Source: Tubiluchus corallicola (taxonomy: Eukaryota > Priapulida > Priapulimorpha > Priapulimorphida > Tubiluchidae). Taken from it: a stretch of DNA of 22,307 nt. The stretch's first letter is position 1; each line of letters begins with the position of its first letter. The stretch spans positions 1-22,307 of the forward strand of contig JAQGDQ010001887.1 of NCBI GenBank assembly GCA_030141605.1. Direction: 5' to 3'. A program made the translations under genes and the position numbers. The notes beneath the pieces were generated by a model. It did not search any database and had not been told where the DNA came from. It worked only from the letters and a program-made list of their open reading frames with translations. Below, piece by piece: positions 10,508 to 20,493 of this stretch.

Positions 10508-10720
10508 GGAATCCAAGTAAAAAAGTCACAGGTAAAAATTACTGAAAAAAGTCACAGCAAAAAAGGCACAGGGAAAATGAAATAACGCTAACCTTAACTG
10601 TAACCCTAACCCTAATGCAAGGCCCTAACTCTAATCGTTGCCAAAATCAATATACTGTCTTCCTGTGACTTTTTCCTAGCTAAAATTGTGACTTTTCCTC
10701 AGACTTTATTACCGGTCACC
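10508..10720. mobile_element. MITE-like element with 8-base target duplication
   Basis: GGTGCTTA occurs at 10500..10507 and again at 10721..10728, bracketing 213 bases. The ends are imperfect inverted repeats: AGTAAAAAAGTCACAGG near the left end pairs with GGTAATAAAGTCTGAGG read from the right end. Further GTCACA motifs face each other inside (10525, 10551; reverse at 10664 and 10687). No coding capacity. An 8-base duplication is typical of hAT-superfamily DNA transposons, but the termini are not a textbook hAT end, so the superfamily is an inference. It carries a telomere-like motif at its centre. Confidence 0.6.
10601..10615. repeat. Short telomere-like motif
   Basis: TAACCCTAACCCTAA, two and a half units of the TTAGGG animal telomere repeat, followed by degenerate CCCTAACTCTAA. 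It sits inside the MITE-like element. It is too short to be a telomere remnant on its own and probably belongs to the element. Confidence 0.55.
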
Positions 10721-10840
10721 GGTGCTTAATTGCCTTTTTGTTTAGCTCTGCATTTAACTCTGCTTTTTTGTCTGTTTTCAGTAATCTTTTGCAGACAACG
10801 AATCTGTATTTCTCCCAGTCAGCTAGTTATTCTTTGCGAT

Positions 10841-10928
10841 CTCTCTCTCTCTCCCTCTCTCTTCTTCTCGCCCCTTCACCTCCATCTCTCTCTTCTCCTC
10901 TTCCTCCATCCTTTCTACTCTCTCTCCC
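10841..10928 (+). repeat. Polypyrimidine tract
   Basis: About 88 bases that are nearly all C and T, grading from CT dinucleotides to irregular CTTCTCC-type sequence. It lies immediately upstream of the LINE remnant, inside the unique spacer. Long polypyrimidine runs with mirror symmetry can form triplex DNA. Confidence 0.9.
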
Positions 10929-10941
10929 ATACAATCCTAAT

Positions 10942-12101
10942 TATGTGATTCGACACCTATATTTACCAAATTTGATTGCATGCTCTATTATTTTGCCTAT
11001 TGCTGAGTCCAAGTTTGTTGATGTTAATTCTGCAGACAATTATCGTCACATTGCAATTGATCAGCATGATGAGCATGATAAGAATTTTTCAAAATATGAT
11101 GATGTAATGATGCTCAGTATGGTTTCAAAAAGGAACATGGTGCCGAATTAGCCGCCTTTTTCTGCAAAGAATTGATACATTATTACGTAGATATAACAGT
11201 CCTGTCTTTGCTTGCTTACTTGCTTACTGGTGCTAGCAAGGCTTTCGACAGTGTCGATCATAGTTTGCTATTTAAAAAAACTACAACCACGAGGGTTTCC
11301 TCGCTCTGTTATCGGTCCGTTGTCTTACTGGAAGAGCAACAAAGAACTAAGCATAAAGTGGGGACTGTCCCATTCAGAAGGTTTCACAGTTAAAAACGGT
11401 GTTAGACAAGGTGGTATTATATCCCCTCTTTTGTTCAACATCTATATTGACGAATTATCTGTAAAACTGTGTAGTTGAAAGGTTGTCGTATTGCAGATTG
11501 TTTATTGAATCATATTATTTATGCAGATGTTGTTAGCTCCCTCTATACCTGTATTATAAGAAATCTTAGATTGTTGCAATAATTTTGCTATCAGACATGG
11601 TACTTCAGCTATACGAAAAATACGTGAATGAAATTTCTCCTTCGTAGTCTAAATAACGTTGTTACAGGAACTGTGGCTTCACAGACACTGCCAGTTAGTC
11701 GACAAGAAAAATATTTAGGCCACGTTATTTATTCTGATTTATCTGATAACCCAGATACAAAAAATCAAACTCATCTATTCTATGTACGCATTAACTCATT
11801 AATTATAAAATTCTCGTTGTGTTCCCTCGATGTTAAATCACATCTTTTTAAGAGTTATTGTTGTATTTTTTATTATATGTCATTATGGACGAAACTTTGA
11901 ACAAAATACGCCTTGTGTGTAATAATGGTATCAGGAAGCTGTTTAAAATATTATAGTTATGATTGTAGTGATTCTGGCAAGTGTTGCAACATTAACGAAG
12001 CCACATTTTCACACTTTTGCAGGAAAGCCTGTTACAGTATAAGAAAACAATTACTAGAGCTTGTGAACAGTAAACATCTACTAGCTATTGACGTCAAATA
12101 A
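10942..12101 (+). pseudogene. Decayed non-LTR retrotransposon (LINE) reverse transcriptase
   Basis: A dead reverse transcriptase spread over shifting frames. Recognisable blocks in order: YLPNLIACSIIL and SADNYRHIAI (about 10942..11070); after a frameshift near 11110, QYGFKKEHGAELAAFFC and, further on, ASKAFDSVDH (to about 11275); after a second shift at an A-run (11273..11279), RGFPRSVIGPLSYW and VRQGGIISPLLFNIYID (to 11478, stop); then NHIIYADV (11511..11531), which is the YADD catalytic box with its second Asp changed to Val; a stop at 11580; YLGHVIYSDLSDN and VKSHLFKSYC in the thumb/connection region (11628..11900); and a final part with FCRKACYSIRK ending at a TAA (12099..12101). Block order and spacing match LINE ORF2 proteins. 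Endonuclease and 5' parts are absent or unrecognisable. Several stops and shifts, plus the lost catalytic Asp, show it is inactive. The last 139 bases belong to the right palindrome arm. Confidence 0.9.
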
Positions 12102-13736
12102 AATGTCAATCATTCTCAGTCAAACTTTGCTGACTGTCCAACCAGTTTGCATATTTTTCACACGCCCACAGAGCCTGTTCATTACCTCGTTTTTCGGAAC
12201 AAGAGCTCTAACTATGTGTTGTCGGTATATGTTATATTCTTATGAAAAATGCTTAACTTTTCATAAATTTGCCGGAGAGAAATCAACCTGTTTTAGATCT
12301 TATTACAGGTTGTCGATTATCTGTATTGTTGACTAAAACTATAGCTGAATTAGTGGAAATACGTAGTATAATTTCGTTTTTTGTAGGAAGAAATGCACAG
12401 CACTTGCGTCTATGCTTTTGCTATTAATAAAATACGCAGTTAAGTTCAATGTACGACCTTGCAAACTTGATAAAGACAAGTATTAACTTTAAAAACTTAA
12501 CGAAGTTAATTAAGCCGATCATATGACGCTGCTTTAATGATCACAAATGTAAAATGGCCTACTTGAACAGGGGTTTAAATGAAATTTATAACTTTATACT
12601 GAAGCCCGAGTTGGCAGGTATAAATGATTCAATGTTAACATGCATGTAAAAGTTACAGCATGAGTACTTCTAAGTAGGTTTGCGCAGGTTGTAGGAATGG
12701 CCAGTTAGCAATAGCTGAGGCCTAGCGGCAGAGTTGAACTCATCTACGGGAATACGTGACAACTGTCAAGATTATGTGGTAAGCGAGCACACTCATAGGA
12801 ATTAACATTTTCCTATGAAATGTTTTCTTTTCTAGTCAGTTTTTATAAACCTCAATAAGATCTTCACGGTCGTGACCACGAAATTAATTCAAATGTGGTC
12901 AAAATTTGTGTTATATATTAACGTAAAATTTGTATCCTGAAATAGTCAATTTTATGCTATTTTCCTGGCTATAATCATAATTAAAAGATGCCATTGGGAC
13001 TTATGACTTACGTAACTTGGACAAGATCGTTTACGGAATAAAATAATCAAATTTATTTCATTTCTGTAGTCTAACAAACAGTTGAAAAAATGCAAAAAGT
13101 GGATAAAAGCTTGCGAACGACCACATGATTAGTTAAAATTAGAAAAAATACGTCGCAGGTATGAAATGTTCGTATATTCAAAGGCAAAAGAGACTTTCCT
13201 AATTATATTTTGTTATCCATTTATTGTAAAACCAATGCTAGCTGGCTTAGTTTCTTGATTATACTTATGTCTCTGTATTTTGTAGTGCTTTGAAACTTAG
13301 TCGCTACATTCTGTTTAAATTGAAAAGGCATTTTTTGGTTTGGCTACTTGAAGTGTTAATTTCGTGTAAAAATAGCTGCAGCTCTGCAAATTTGTGTTTT
13401 TGAAAAAGTGCAATCAGTTTATCTGCTGATTAGACATTAATTGTGACTGTCATGTTGTTTAGTTTAGACAGTTGTTGTAATGCGTGAGCCATTGTCCCGA
13501 ATGCTGCTGAGCGTGCTTACGTCAATTGTCAACTCTGTACGAATCATACAATGTTGTTATTTTAAGATGTGGATCGACAGTCTGTTTATAAATAAGAATC
13601 GTCAAACCTGATAGCTGCGAACGGTTTTTTTACTGAATGCGTAATGTGTAGTAGCGTTTTTATTGTAACTTCTAGTTTATTATTTTATTGTAGTGTGATG
13701 TAGTGTTTTTATGTTTTCTGTATGGCTTTATGCTGA
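12102..13736. other. Unassigned AT-rich segment (right copy)
   Basis: Mirror of 8567..10201. It follows the LINE stop codon at 12099..12101 and may begin with that element's 3' untranslated region. No tail or target duplication marks where the element ends. Confidence 0.45.
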
Positions 13737-13759
13737 AATAAATTAATCTAATCTAATTC

Positions 13760-13764
<5 letters not shown>
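13737..13764 (+). other. AATAAA signal and TAATC-type tail of a retroelement 3' end
   Basis: AATAAA at 13737..13742 is followed at 13744..13764 by four TAATC units, one with an inserted T, then the CT tract. The arrangement parallels the LINE 3' end at 16206..16452 (AATAAA, then TATCT units, then a long array). No coding part was recognised upstream. The mirror is at 8539..8566. Confidence 0.45.
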
Positions 13765-13834
<70 letters not shown>

Positions 13835-13849
13835 TCCCTCTCCCTCTCT
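13763..13849 (+). repeat. (CT)n microsatellite (right copy)
   Basis: Mirror of 8454..8540. On the + strand it directly follows the TAATC-type tail of an AATAAA-bearing 3' end, so it probably grew from a retrotransposon tail. Confidence 0.97.
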
Positions 13850-16052
13850 TGGTCTGCATGCTATGTCTGAAGCCAAGATAAAAATTTGAATTTGATATTT
13901 ATCAAAATCGCCGTAGCTTGTCGTCTATGGCAAAATCGATCTTGGTTGTCATGTCTGATTGAGACGGACGCTTGTATGATGCTGGAGTTGGGATTAGCGG
14001 CTACAGGAAATGCTGCATTATTATTCTGATTCGTGATTTACACAGTATAACCCTACGCTGTGCAAATGCCAAGGCAAATAATAAAATTACTGTTAGTGTG
14101 TGCCATCCCAGCTGGCTAGCAACTATACCAAAAGAAGAAAAAACTAAATAAGAAAGAAAATGTACATGGAAAGCGTGATCATGTCAATTAATTTATTTGT
14201 AATCCTAGTCAGGTTCTTTCAGATGACTCTTGGGTATGTTGTCTTGACAAATACGTTGTGGTTTTCATTTCAATTTTTCATACGAATTAAAGCTTGGAGT
14301 CAGATCAGTAGTTTTTTCGAAGTTGTCGATGGTCACTGATTAGCTCAGCGGAGGTCAGTTGAGCGCATTAACGTGCGTAATTTGTACTAAAGCAAGTGGC
14401 GTTTGTCTTTATTCTCAAGTCGAAACCAAAGCGGTTTTTTTCTGTTTTGTGGCTCTAAAGATAAAATTAAAACTACTAACAGAAAAATCTCACTACTTTA
14501 AAATTACTGCCAGCAGCAATGAAAAATCTTTGTAAGCTAATGTAAGCGTTTTGGCAAATAAATACAGGTATCCAAAATTTCCATTTCAGTGAAGTGATTC
14601 AACGTATTTTTGGCACAGAAAAGTTCTTGAAATTTTGAAAACGCCTCATGCTTTATTAGAGATACTGCTGACATTCGGCCAAAGTGAAGATTTGTTCCTG
14701 TAATGAGAATTCTAAACACGCATGGCGGGTAACGAATCAATCAAAACACGAAGCTAATCAGTTACAAATAGACTACGAGAGCGAGTTGGACACCTTTCGT
14801 CCACATCGTCTGCCACCCGGGTGCATTTTGTTTGGTTTCGATGATGCTTTTTATAACCTAGGTTTAACTGGTCATCAGCTGACCTTGGTCGTTGCTTAGA
14901 TAGTTTTGATAAGCAATAGAATTTATATCGTACTTATAACCTTTTTGATGCAGAAAACTTTCACTTACATTTTATTTTTTTTTGGGGGTGTCCGCTTGTA
15001 GGAGTGATAGACCATTTCTTGCTTCTGACGTAGCAATCACTGTCCACAGAAATTTCAAATATTTTCACAGCACCCTTCAATGACTTCTTTAACCCAGAAG
15101 TAGCAGATAAATACACTTATTTACCCAAGTTTAGATGATTTAAAACCTGTGATACACCAAAGTGTCCAGCGTCCAGTGCCTGTTCGTCAGCCAATAATAT
15201 ATTATTATTAATAATATATATATATATATTATATTATTCGGATTATACGAATAAATTATAAAAAAGAAATCATTTGAAAAAATAAATTTGATATCGTTCA
15301 TTTTGTTTTTCTGCGAAGAAAATGGAGATTGTGCGCCATACACTTTGTTATTAAATTACTGCCCAGGAAACGATAGACGCGGGACGCTAGAAGCCAGACG
15401 CCAGATACTAAACATTAGAAGCCAGACCCTGGACTTTGTCCAAATGTGTTAAAAGCAATACCAGTACAAATCTGTCCACAGTTTGTGCCATATTCATGCA
15501 CATCCTAGGTTCCCAAAGGTGACTGTACTCGGTGTTTATTAAATTTGTTATTCTGACGATAAGCCTCAGTTTGGTATCAGAAACGAAACTAACGAACTTT
15601 TTGTGTAAATTTGAAAAGAACTGCATGTAATACCACACTGTTTAGTTGCTTGATCATCTTTTTACTGTCACTGTCTTGCTTACTGGTTTGCTCATTTTTG
15701 TCCTTGCTGTTTCCTTCAGCGACAAAATTGATTGACGCTACTTAATCTTCGCTGCTTGGCTGCAATGTCTCCATGTAATGACAAATAGTCCTAGTTGATG
15801 GCGTTCACGAATAAAATTAGTCGACAAAATCTATTGATTTGAAGATATTGTAATTCTGCCGATATAAACAATGTTTATAAATGGCTTGTTAATGGATGTG
15901 ACTTTTTCGGCTTTTTACCAGCAAAGAACTCCATACAATGCTTCTTCACATGGGATTATTTTACCTCGATACTGTCTTCAAGTCCTGTAGTTTTATTGCC
16001 GACATAAAGTGGCTAACATCCCCATCAAAAGAAATCCGCGAAAAAAACGTGA
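13850..16052. other. Unassigned segment with AT-only tract (right copy)
   Basis: Mirror of 6251..8453. The 71-codon + frame at 14684..14899 is the longest here. Its composition is not extreme, but no family is recognised and its length is unremarkable for this amount of DNA. Confidence 0.45.
15193..15238. repeat. A/T-only tract (right copy)
   Basis: Mirror of 7065..7110, identical in length. Confidence 0.85.
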
Positions 16053-16205
16053 GTCAGATTTCCTAGGAAATCGAAGAATTCAGTGCAGGTGACCACTCTG
16101 CCTACTCATATTAAAAATGAAACCGAACTGAATTCTTTTAAGAGCAAATTAAAAATGTGGAACGGAGCACGTTGTACATGCCGTTCTTGTAATAATTCTT
16201 GCTAG
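16053..16205 (+). pseudogene. LINE ORF2 C-terminal fragment
   Basis: An open run of 50 codons ending at a TAG (16203..16205), containing LPTHIKNETELNSF followed by KSKLK. This pattern (LP..IK....L..FK..LK) closes the ORF2 protein of many CR1/L2/Jockey-type non-LTR retrotransposons, where WNSLP usually starts it; here the W is gone (VTTLP). A cysteine-rich end follows (CTCRSC). Downstream are about 200 bases of AT-rich 3' untranslated sequence, an AAATAAATG just before the TATCT-type tail, and the long pentamer array. Everything upstream of 16053 is out of frame or unrecognisable, so this is a 5'-truncated dead copy. Clade assignment is tentative. Confidence 0.62.
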
Positions 16206-16423
16206 TTAAGTTGTACATTCGTGCTGTGGTGTAGATTTTAACTTATATTTTTAAATTAGAAGCTATTTTATAATTTCATTAAGTCAGTCTCTTCTTAAGT
16301 GTACAGCATTTAATTTGGGTAATTAGTTTTTAACCGTAGCTGAATAGTTTTATTTTTTCCTCGGACATATAAGCTCTTGCCGCGTGTAGTTGTATGTTTT
16401 TAAAATCGACGTGAAATAAATGT
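16206..16423 (+). other. LINE 3' untranslated region
   Basis: AT-rich sequence between the fragment's stop codon and its pentameric tail, with AAATAAATG close to the tail, as expected for a retrotransposed 3' end. The mirror is at 5880..6097. Confidence 0.5.
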
Positions 16424-16827
16424 TTATCTTACCTTATCTTATCTTATCTTATCTCATCTCATCTCATCTCATCTCATCTCATCTCATCTCATCTCATCTC
16501 ATCTCATCTCATCTCATCTCATCTCATCTCATCTCATCTCATCTCATCTCATCTCATCTCATCTCATCTCATCTCATCTCATCTCATCTCATCTCATCTC
16601 ATCTCATCTCATCTCATCTCATCTCATCTCATCTCATCTCATCTCATCTCATCTCATCTCATCTCATCTCATCTCATCTCATCTCATCTCACCTCACCTC
16701 ACCTCACCTCACCTCACCTCACCTCACCTCACCTCACCTCACCTCACCTCACCCTAGCCTAGCCTAGCCTAGCCTAGCCTAGCCTAGCCTAGCCTAGCCT
16801 AGCCTAGCCTAGCCTAGCCTAGCCTAG

Positions 16828-16859
<32 letters not shown>

Positions 16860-16922
16860 TATCTTATCCTATCTTATCTTATCCTATCTTATCCTATCTT
16901 ATCTTATCTTATCTTATCTTAG
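16424..16922 (-). repeat. Zoned pentanucleotide microsatellite (right copy)
   Basis: Mirror of 5386..5879 with two differences. There are 13 CTCAC units (16688..16752) against 12 GTGAG on the left, and 4 CTTAT with 47 CTCAT units against 5 and 46, which amounts to one apparent substitution at a block boundary. The CCTAG block (16753..16827, 15 units) and the terminal CTTAT block match exactly. These are the only arm differences I found. Confidence 0.97.
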
Positions 16923-17281
16923 CATCGCTTTGAGAATGTATGCATCTTGTTCACTTACCTACCTCGGCCATTTCTAGGCCCATGCATGACCTTGCGGTCG
17001 CGGTATCGTGTTCACCCGCCGAACTTAAGAACGGCGCTGAGTTAGCCAGTTTATGTATGGATGAACCGGTTCCATTTTCGCTCTGTGTCGTTTCTTTCGC
17101 CGTACTGATTCTGGCTCTTTACCCCTTAGAGGGAGGGTGTGTACATATCCATACATGGCTGAGAGAGCTCTGCTGGTCCAGTGGCTTATATTAGAGGCAA
17201 CCTCGATAATGAGCCACATTGCGGTCGTGCCAGAACCATTTAGTTTGAGTAGAACCTGCCGTTAAATTAAAAAAAACTAAA

Positions 17282-17605
17282 ATGGCAACAGTAGCAGAGC
17301 AAGCAGCAGGGAAAGAGAGACAGTAACCGCTAACGAAACTACTGCCACGCCACCAAACAGCACAAATAGCAACAGCAACAGGCCACACAGTTACAACGGC
17401 GGCAACAGCAGAAGTGATGGCAACAAGTCATCCCAGGGCGCACTATCCTTCCCAACGAAACAGTTTTAAAAGAAAAAGCGCAACACGTTTTGATTGTGTA
17501 TTCAGGACATCATGCAGTGAGATCTCTCTCGTTGCACTGTCATCCGTCATATCGACCGCAATGGCATTTGCACTGATGGGAATACTATTAGGCAGATTGG
17601 TTTAA
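17282..17605 (+). pseudogene. Possible broken frame with hydrophobic C-terminus
   Basis: From an ATG at 17282 one frame reads 14 codons, meets a TAA at 17324, and is then open to the TAA at 17603..17605. The track-length part from the ATG at 17414 is 63 codons. The middle is rich in A and T residues (CA-rich DNA). A basic stretch, NSFKRKS, precedes a hydrophobic run near the end (LVALSSVISTAMAFALMGIL) that could be a membrane segment. No homology is recognised. Open length is close to chance in such DNA, so this is listed mainly for checking. The mirror is at 4703..5026 on the - strand. Confidence 0.15.
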
Positions 17606-18588
17606 TACATTATCGAGTGATATGTCATGCACACGAGAGACAATCTAAGCAATCTCCAGCGTGCAGCTGAAGTATAAATGCACAGCGGCTTTGCTTCTAA
17701 TTAAATCTAGTCCATTCTCAGCCCTGGCGCTTTTACTGGAAGTTAACCGGTAAGCTAATAGAATATTCTAAGAAGGGGGTATTACAGTGCAGACTGATTC
17801 TCAGCTTCATCTCTTTATAGGATTGCAAAGTGACTTTCTGAACGGGCGGCTACAGCTACTTGCAGTTGAATGTAATTGAATTTTTTTCTATTTGTTGCCA
17901 TCATGTTGGCACAGATAACCGCACTATTGTAATTATGAAGCCAATGACGACTTTTATGTGCAAAACCACATAATTAGATAACGCTAGGGGTATGCAGACG
18001 AACGACCATGCGGTCATCAGAATCTGCCCCCTCCCCTCAGTTGCACAGCACTGCAGTTTAAGAGTTAAAAGAAAACCGGACGATTGTGTAGACATTAGTT
18101 CAAAATAAAGTATGTTCTAAAACATAAAAAATCGTTTTGAAATTTGTTACCACTTACATACTGCCTTTCTGCATATTAGACTTGCGTCGGTAATAACGCT
18201 GTATAAAACATGTAAATTTAAATTCACACGATGACCGTTAGACGGTCATTTTGACGACAGTTCATTTGAAATGACTTTAGATAACATTGTGTAAAGTTTG
18301 AAAAAATAATCAAGCATTCGTTGCGCACACGTCACTAACTAAATAAAATTTAAAATTACTGTATCTTGTCGCTGAGATTAAAATACGTTTTTGGTTAGCG
18401 AGTGGTGCACCCTGGAGGGTGAGTCAGCGACATTTTACCAATTGGTGAAAGCATTTCCAATAATTAATTTTTCTTCTAGTTACGTAAGTCTTTCAAGCAG
18501 GTAAGTGAAATGCTAAGTAATTTTGCAGGGAAAGTTTTTTGGGACATAGTTTAACATGTACTTTTCTTCCCCTGATTTACGTTTTACC

Positions 18589-18604
18589 TACATGACGTCA
18601 TGTA
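18589..18604. promoter_or_regulatory. 16-base palindrome containing a CRE core (right copy)
   Basis: Mirror of 3704..3719; same sequence because the site is its own reverse complement. Confidence 0.3.
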
Positions 18605-19204
18605 ATGGCACGGTCGGAGCAGTATTGCGGGAGATTTAAAATGAAAACAAACGAAAATCCTTTCAACGCGAGTACATAAAATACGCATAAAATTGCTGCG
18701 AAGTAAGGCGATTTTTCTGAAACGTACTTCAGGTACCACTTTTCTTGCCTTTTAAAACTTTCAAAGCTATGAGCGGCTCAGCGAATCCACTAAGACTGGC
18801 AATGGCGCCTTTATGTCACATTCGCGTGGCCGACAAATAGGCGCTGTGCCATGATAAGCATGGTCATGACCTGCCGTGTTCGTTTGTGAAGCAATTTTCG
18901 CTTACACAAACGTGCTTGACGCGCAGGGTGGATGCCTACCATTGCACAAACTGTGGTTAGTTTGTGACATAAGCGATAGCTGTGTTCGTTTGCCGTTAAT
19001 TAACTTTCCAAGCTAATTATTCAATTACTCAACACTTAACCAGTGTTGGTTTTAATCATTATCACTGAATGATGAACTTCAGATGATTTTATTGTTTTCA
19101 CCTGTTTCTTAAATTGACAAATAAAGATTTTTAATAAGGAGGAAAATAGCGTTTGTAGTACTTTGTTATTTTAGAATAACTTTGCAAGTTATTTTCTCTG
19201 CATA

Positions 19205-20493
19205 TGCATGACAAAACGAGCTCTTCGTTATTGTACTTTTTGCATGACAAAACGAGCTCTTCGTTATTGTACTTTTTACATGACAAAATGAGCTCTTTGT
19301 TATTGTACTTTTTGCATGACAAAACGAGCTCTTCGTTATTGTACCTTTTGCATGACAAAACGAGCTCTTCGTTATTGTACTTTTTGCATGACAAAACGAG
19401 CTCTTCGTTATTGTACTTTTTGCATGACAAAACGAGCTCTTTGTTATTGTACTTTTTGCATGACAAAACGAGCTCTTCGTTATTGTACCTTTTGCATGAC
19501 AAAACGAGCTCTTCGTTATTGTACTTTTTGCATGACAAAACGAGCTCTTCGTTATTGTACTTTTTGCATGACAAAACGAGCTCTTTGTTATTGTACTTTT
19601 TGCATGACAAAACGAGCTCTTCGTTATTGTACCTTTTGCATGACAAAACGAGCTCTTCGTTATTGTACTTTTTGCATGACAAAACGAGCTCTTCGTTATT
19701 GTACTTTTTGCATGACAAAACGAGCTCTTTGTTATTGTACTTTTTGCATGACAAAACGAGCTCTTCGTTATTGTACCTTTTGCATGACAAAACGAGCTCT
19801 TCGTTATTGTACTTTTTGCATGACAAAACGAGCTCTTCGTTATTGTACTTTTTGCATGACAAAACGAGCTCTTTGTTATTGTACTTTTTGCATGACAAAA
19901 CGAGCTCTTCGTTATTGTACCTTTTGCATGACAAAACGAGCTCTTCGTTATTGTACTTTTTGCATGACAAAACGAGCTCTTCGTTATTGTACTTTTTGCA
20001 TGACAAAACGAGCTCTTTGTTATTGTACTTTTTGCATGACAAAACGAGCTCTTCGTTATTGTACCTTTTGCATGACAAAACGAGCTCTTCGTTATTGTAC
20101 TTTTTGCATGACAAAACGAGCTCTTCGTTATTGTACTTTTTGCATGACAAAACGAGCTCTTCGTTATTGTACTTTTTGCATGACAAAACGAGCTCTTCGT
20201 TATTGTACCTTTTGCATGACAAAACGAGCTCTTCGTTATTATACTTTTTGCATGACAAAACGAACTCTTCATTATTGCATTTTTTGCATGACAAAACGAG
20301 CTCTTCGTTATTGCACTTTTTGCATGACAAAACGAGCTCTTCGTTATTGTACCCTTTGAATGATAAAACGAGCTCTTCGTTATTGCACTTTTTGCATGAC
20401 AAAACGAGCTCTTCGTTATTGTACCCTTTGAATGATAAAACGAGCTCTTCGTTAATGCACTTTTTGCATGACAAAACGAGCTCTTCGTTATTG
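19205..20493 (-). repeat. 36-base satellite with 144-base higher-order unit (right copy)
   Basis: Mirror of 1815..3103 with the same unit count and order. On the + strand an AATAAA (19120..19125) lies about 80 bases before the array. Equal length of a 36-unit homogeneous array in both arms is notable, because such arrays change copy number easily. Confidence 0.96.

Larger units (their letters stand above)
10341..11962. other. Unique spacer between the palindrome arms
   Basis: The only part of the window present once. It holds, left to right: about 160 bases with no clear identity (10341..10499), a MITE-like insertion, about 110 bases of T-rich DNA, a polypyrimidine tract, and the bulk of a broken LINE reverse transcriptase on the + strand. 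In 10341..10499 one + frame is open and contains GNVCLLGD, which loosely resembles the GD(F/L)N region of a LINE endonuclease domain. That is too weak to call. The spacer is continuous with the right arm and discontinuous with the left. Confidence 0.95.
16923..19204. other. Unassigned segment between pentamer array and satellite (right copy)
   Basis: Mirror of 3104..5385. On the + strand it runs from the GC-richer block (about 16940..17260), through a CAA/GCA-rich stretch and a frame ending in a hydrophobic segment (17282..17605), to AT-rich DNA with an AATAAA at 19120..19125. No identified product. Confidence 0.5.

Noticed and set aside
10601-10615. True telomere or chromosome fusion point
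   Set aside because: Only two and a half TTAGGG units, located inside a MITE-like element and not at the palindrome centre or joint.
10730-10948. 72-codon and 137-codon frames starting near 10735 as a secreted protein
   Set aside because: The leucine/serine-rich part is a translation of T-rich and polypyrimidine DNA. The second frame then runs into LINE sequence, so its 3' part is retrotransposon, not a separate gene.
14684-14899. 71-codon frame (mirror 7404..7619) and the overlapping antisense 67-codon frame as genes
   Set aside because: No motif, no upstream context, and lengths within chance for several kilobases of DNA. The two overlap antisense at their starts.
15361-15430. Tandem gene-like or tRNA-like structure around the GCCAGACGCC repeats (mirror about 6873..6942)
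   Set aside because: Only two to three short degenerate direct repeats; no cloverleaf, no A or B box. Treated as minisatellite debris.
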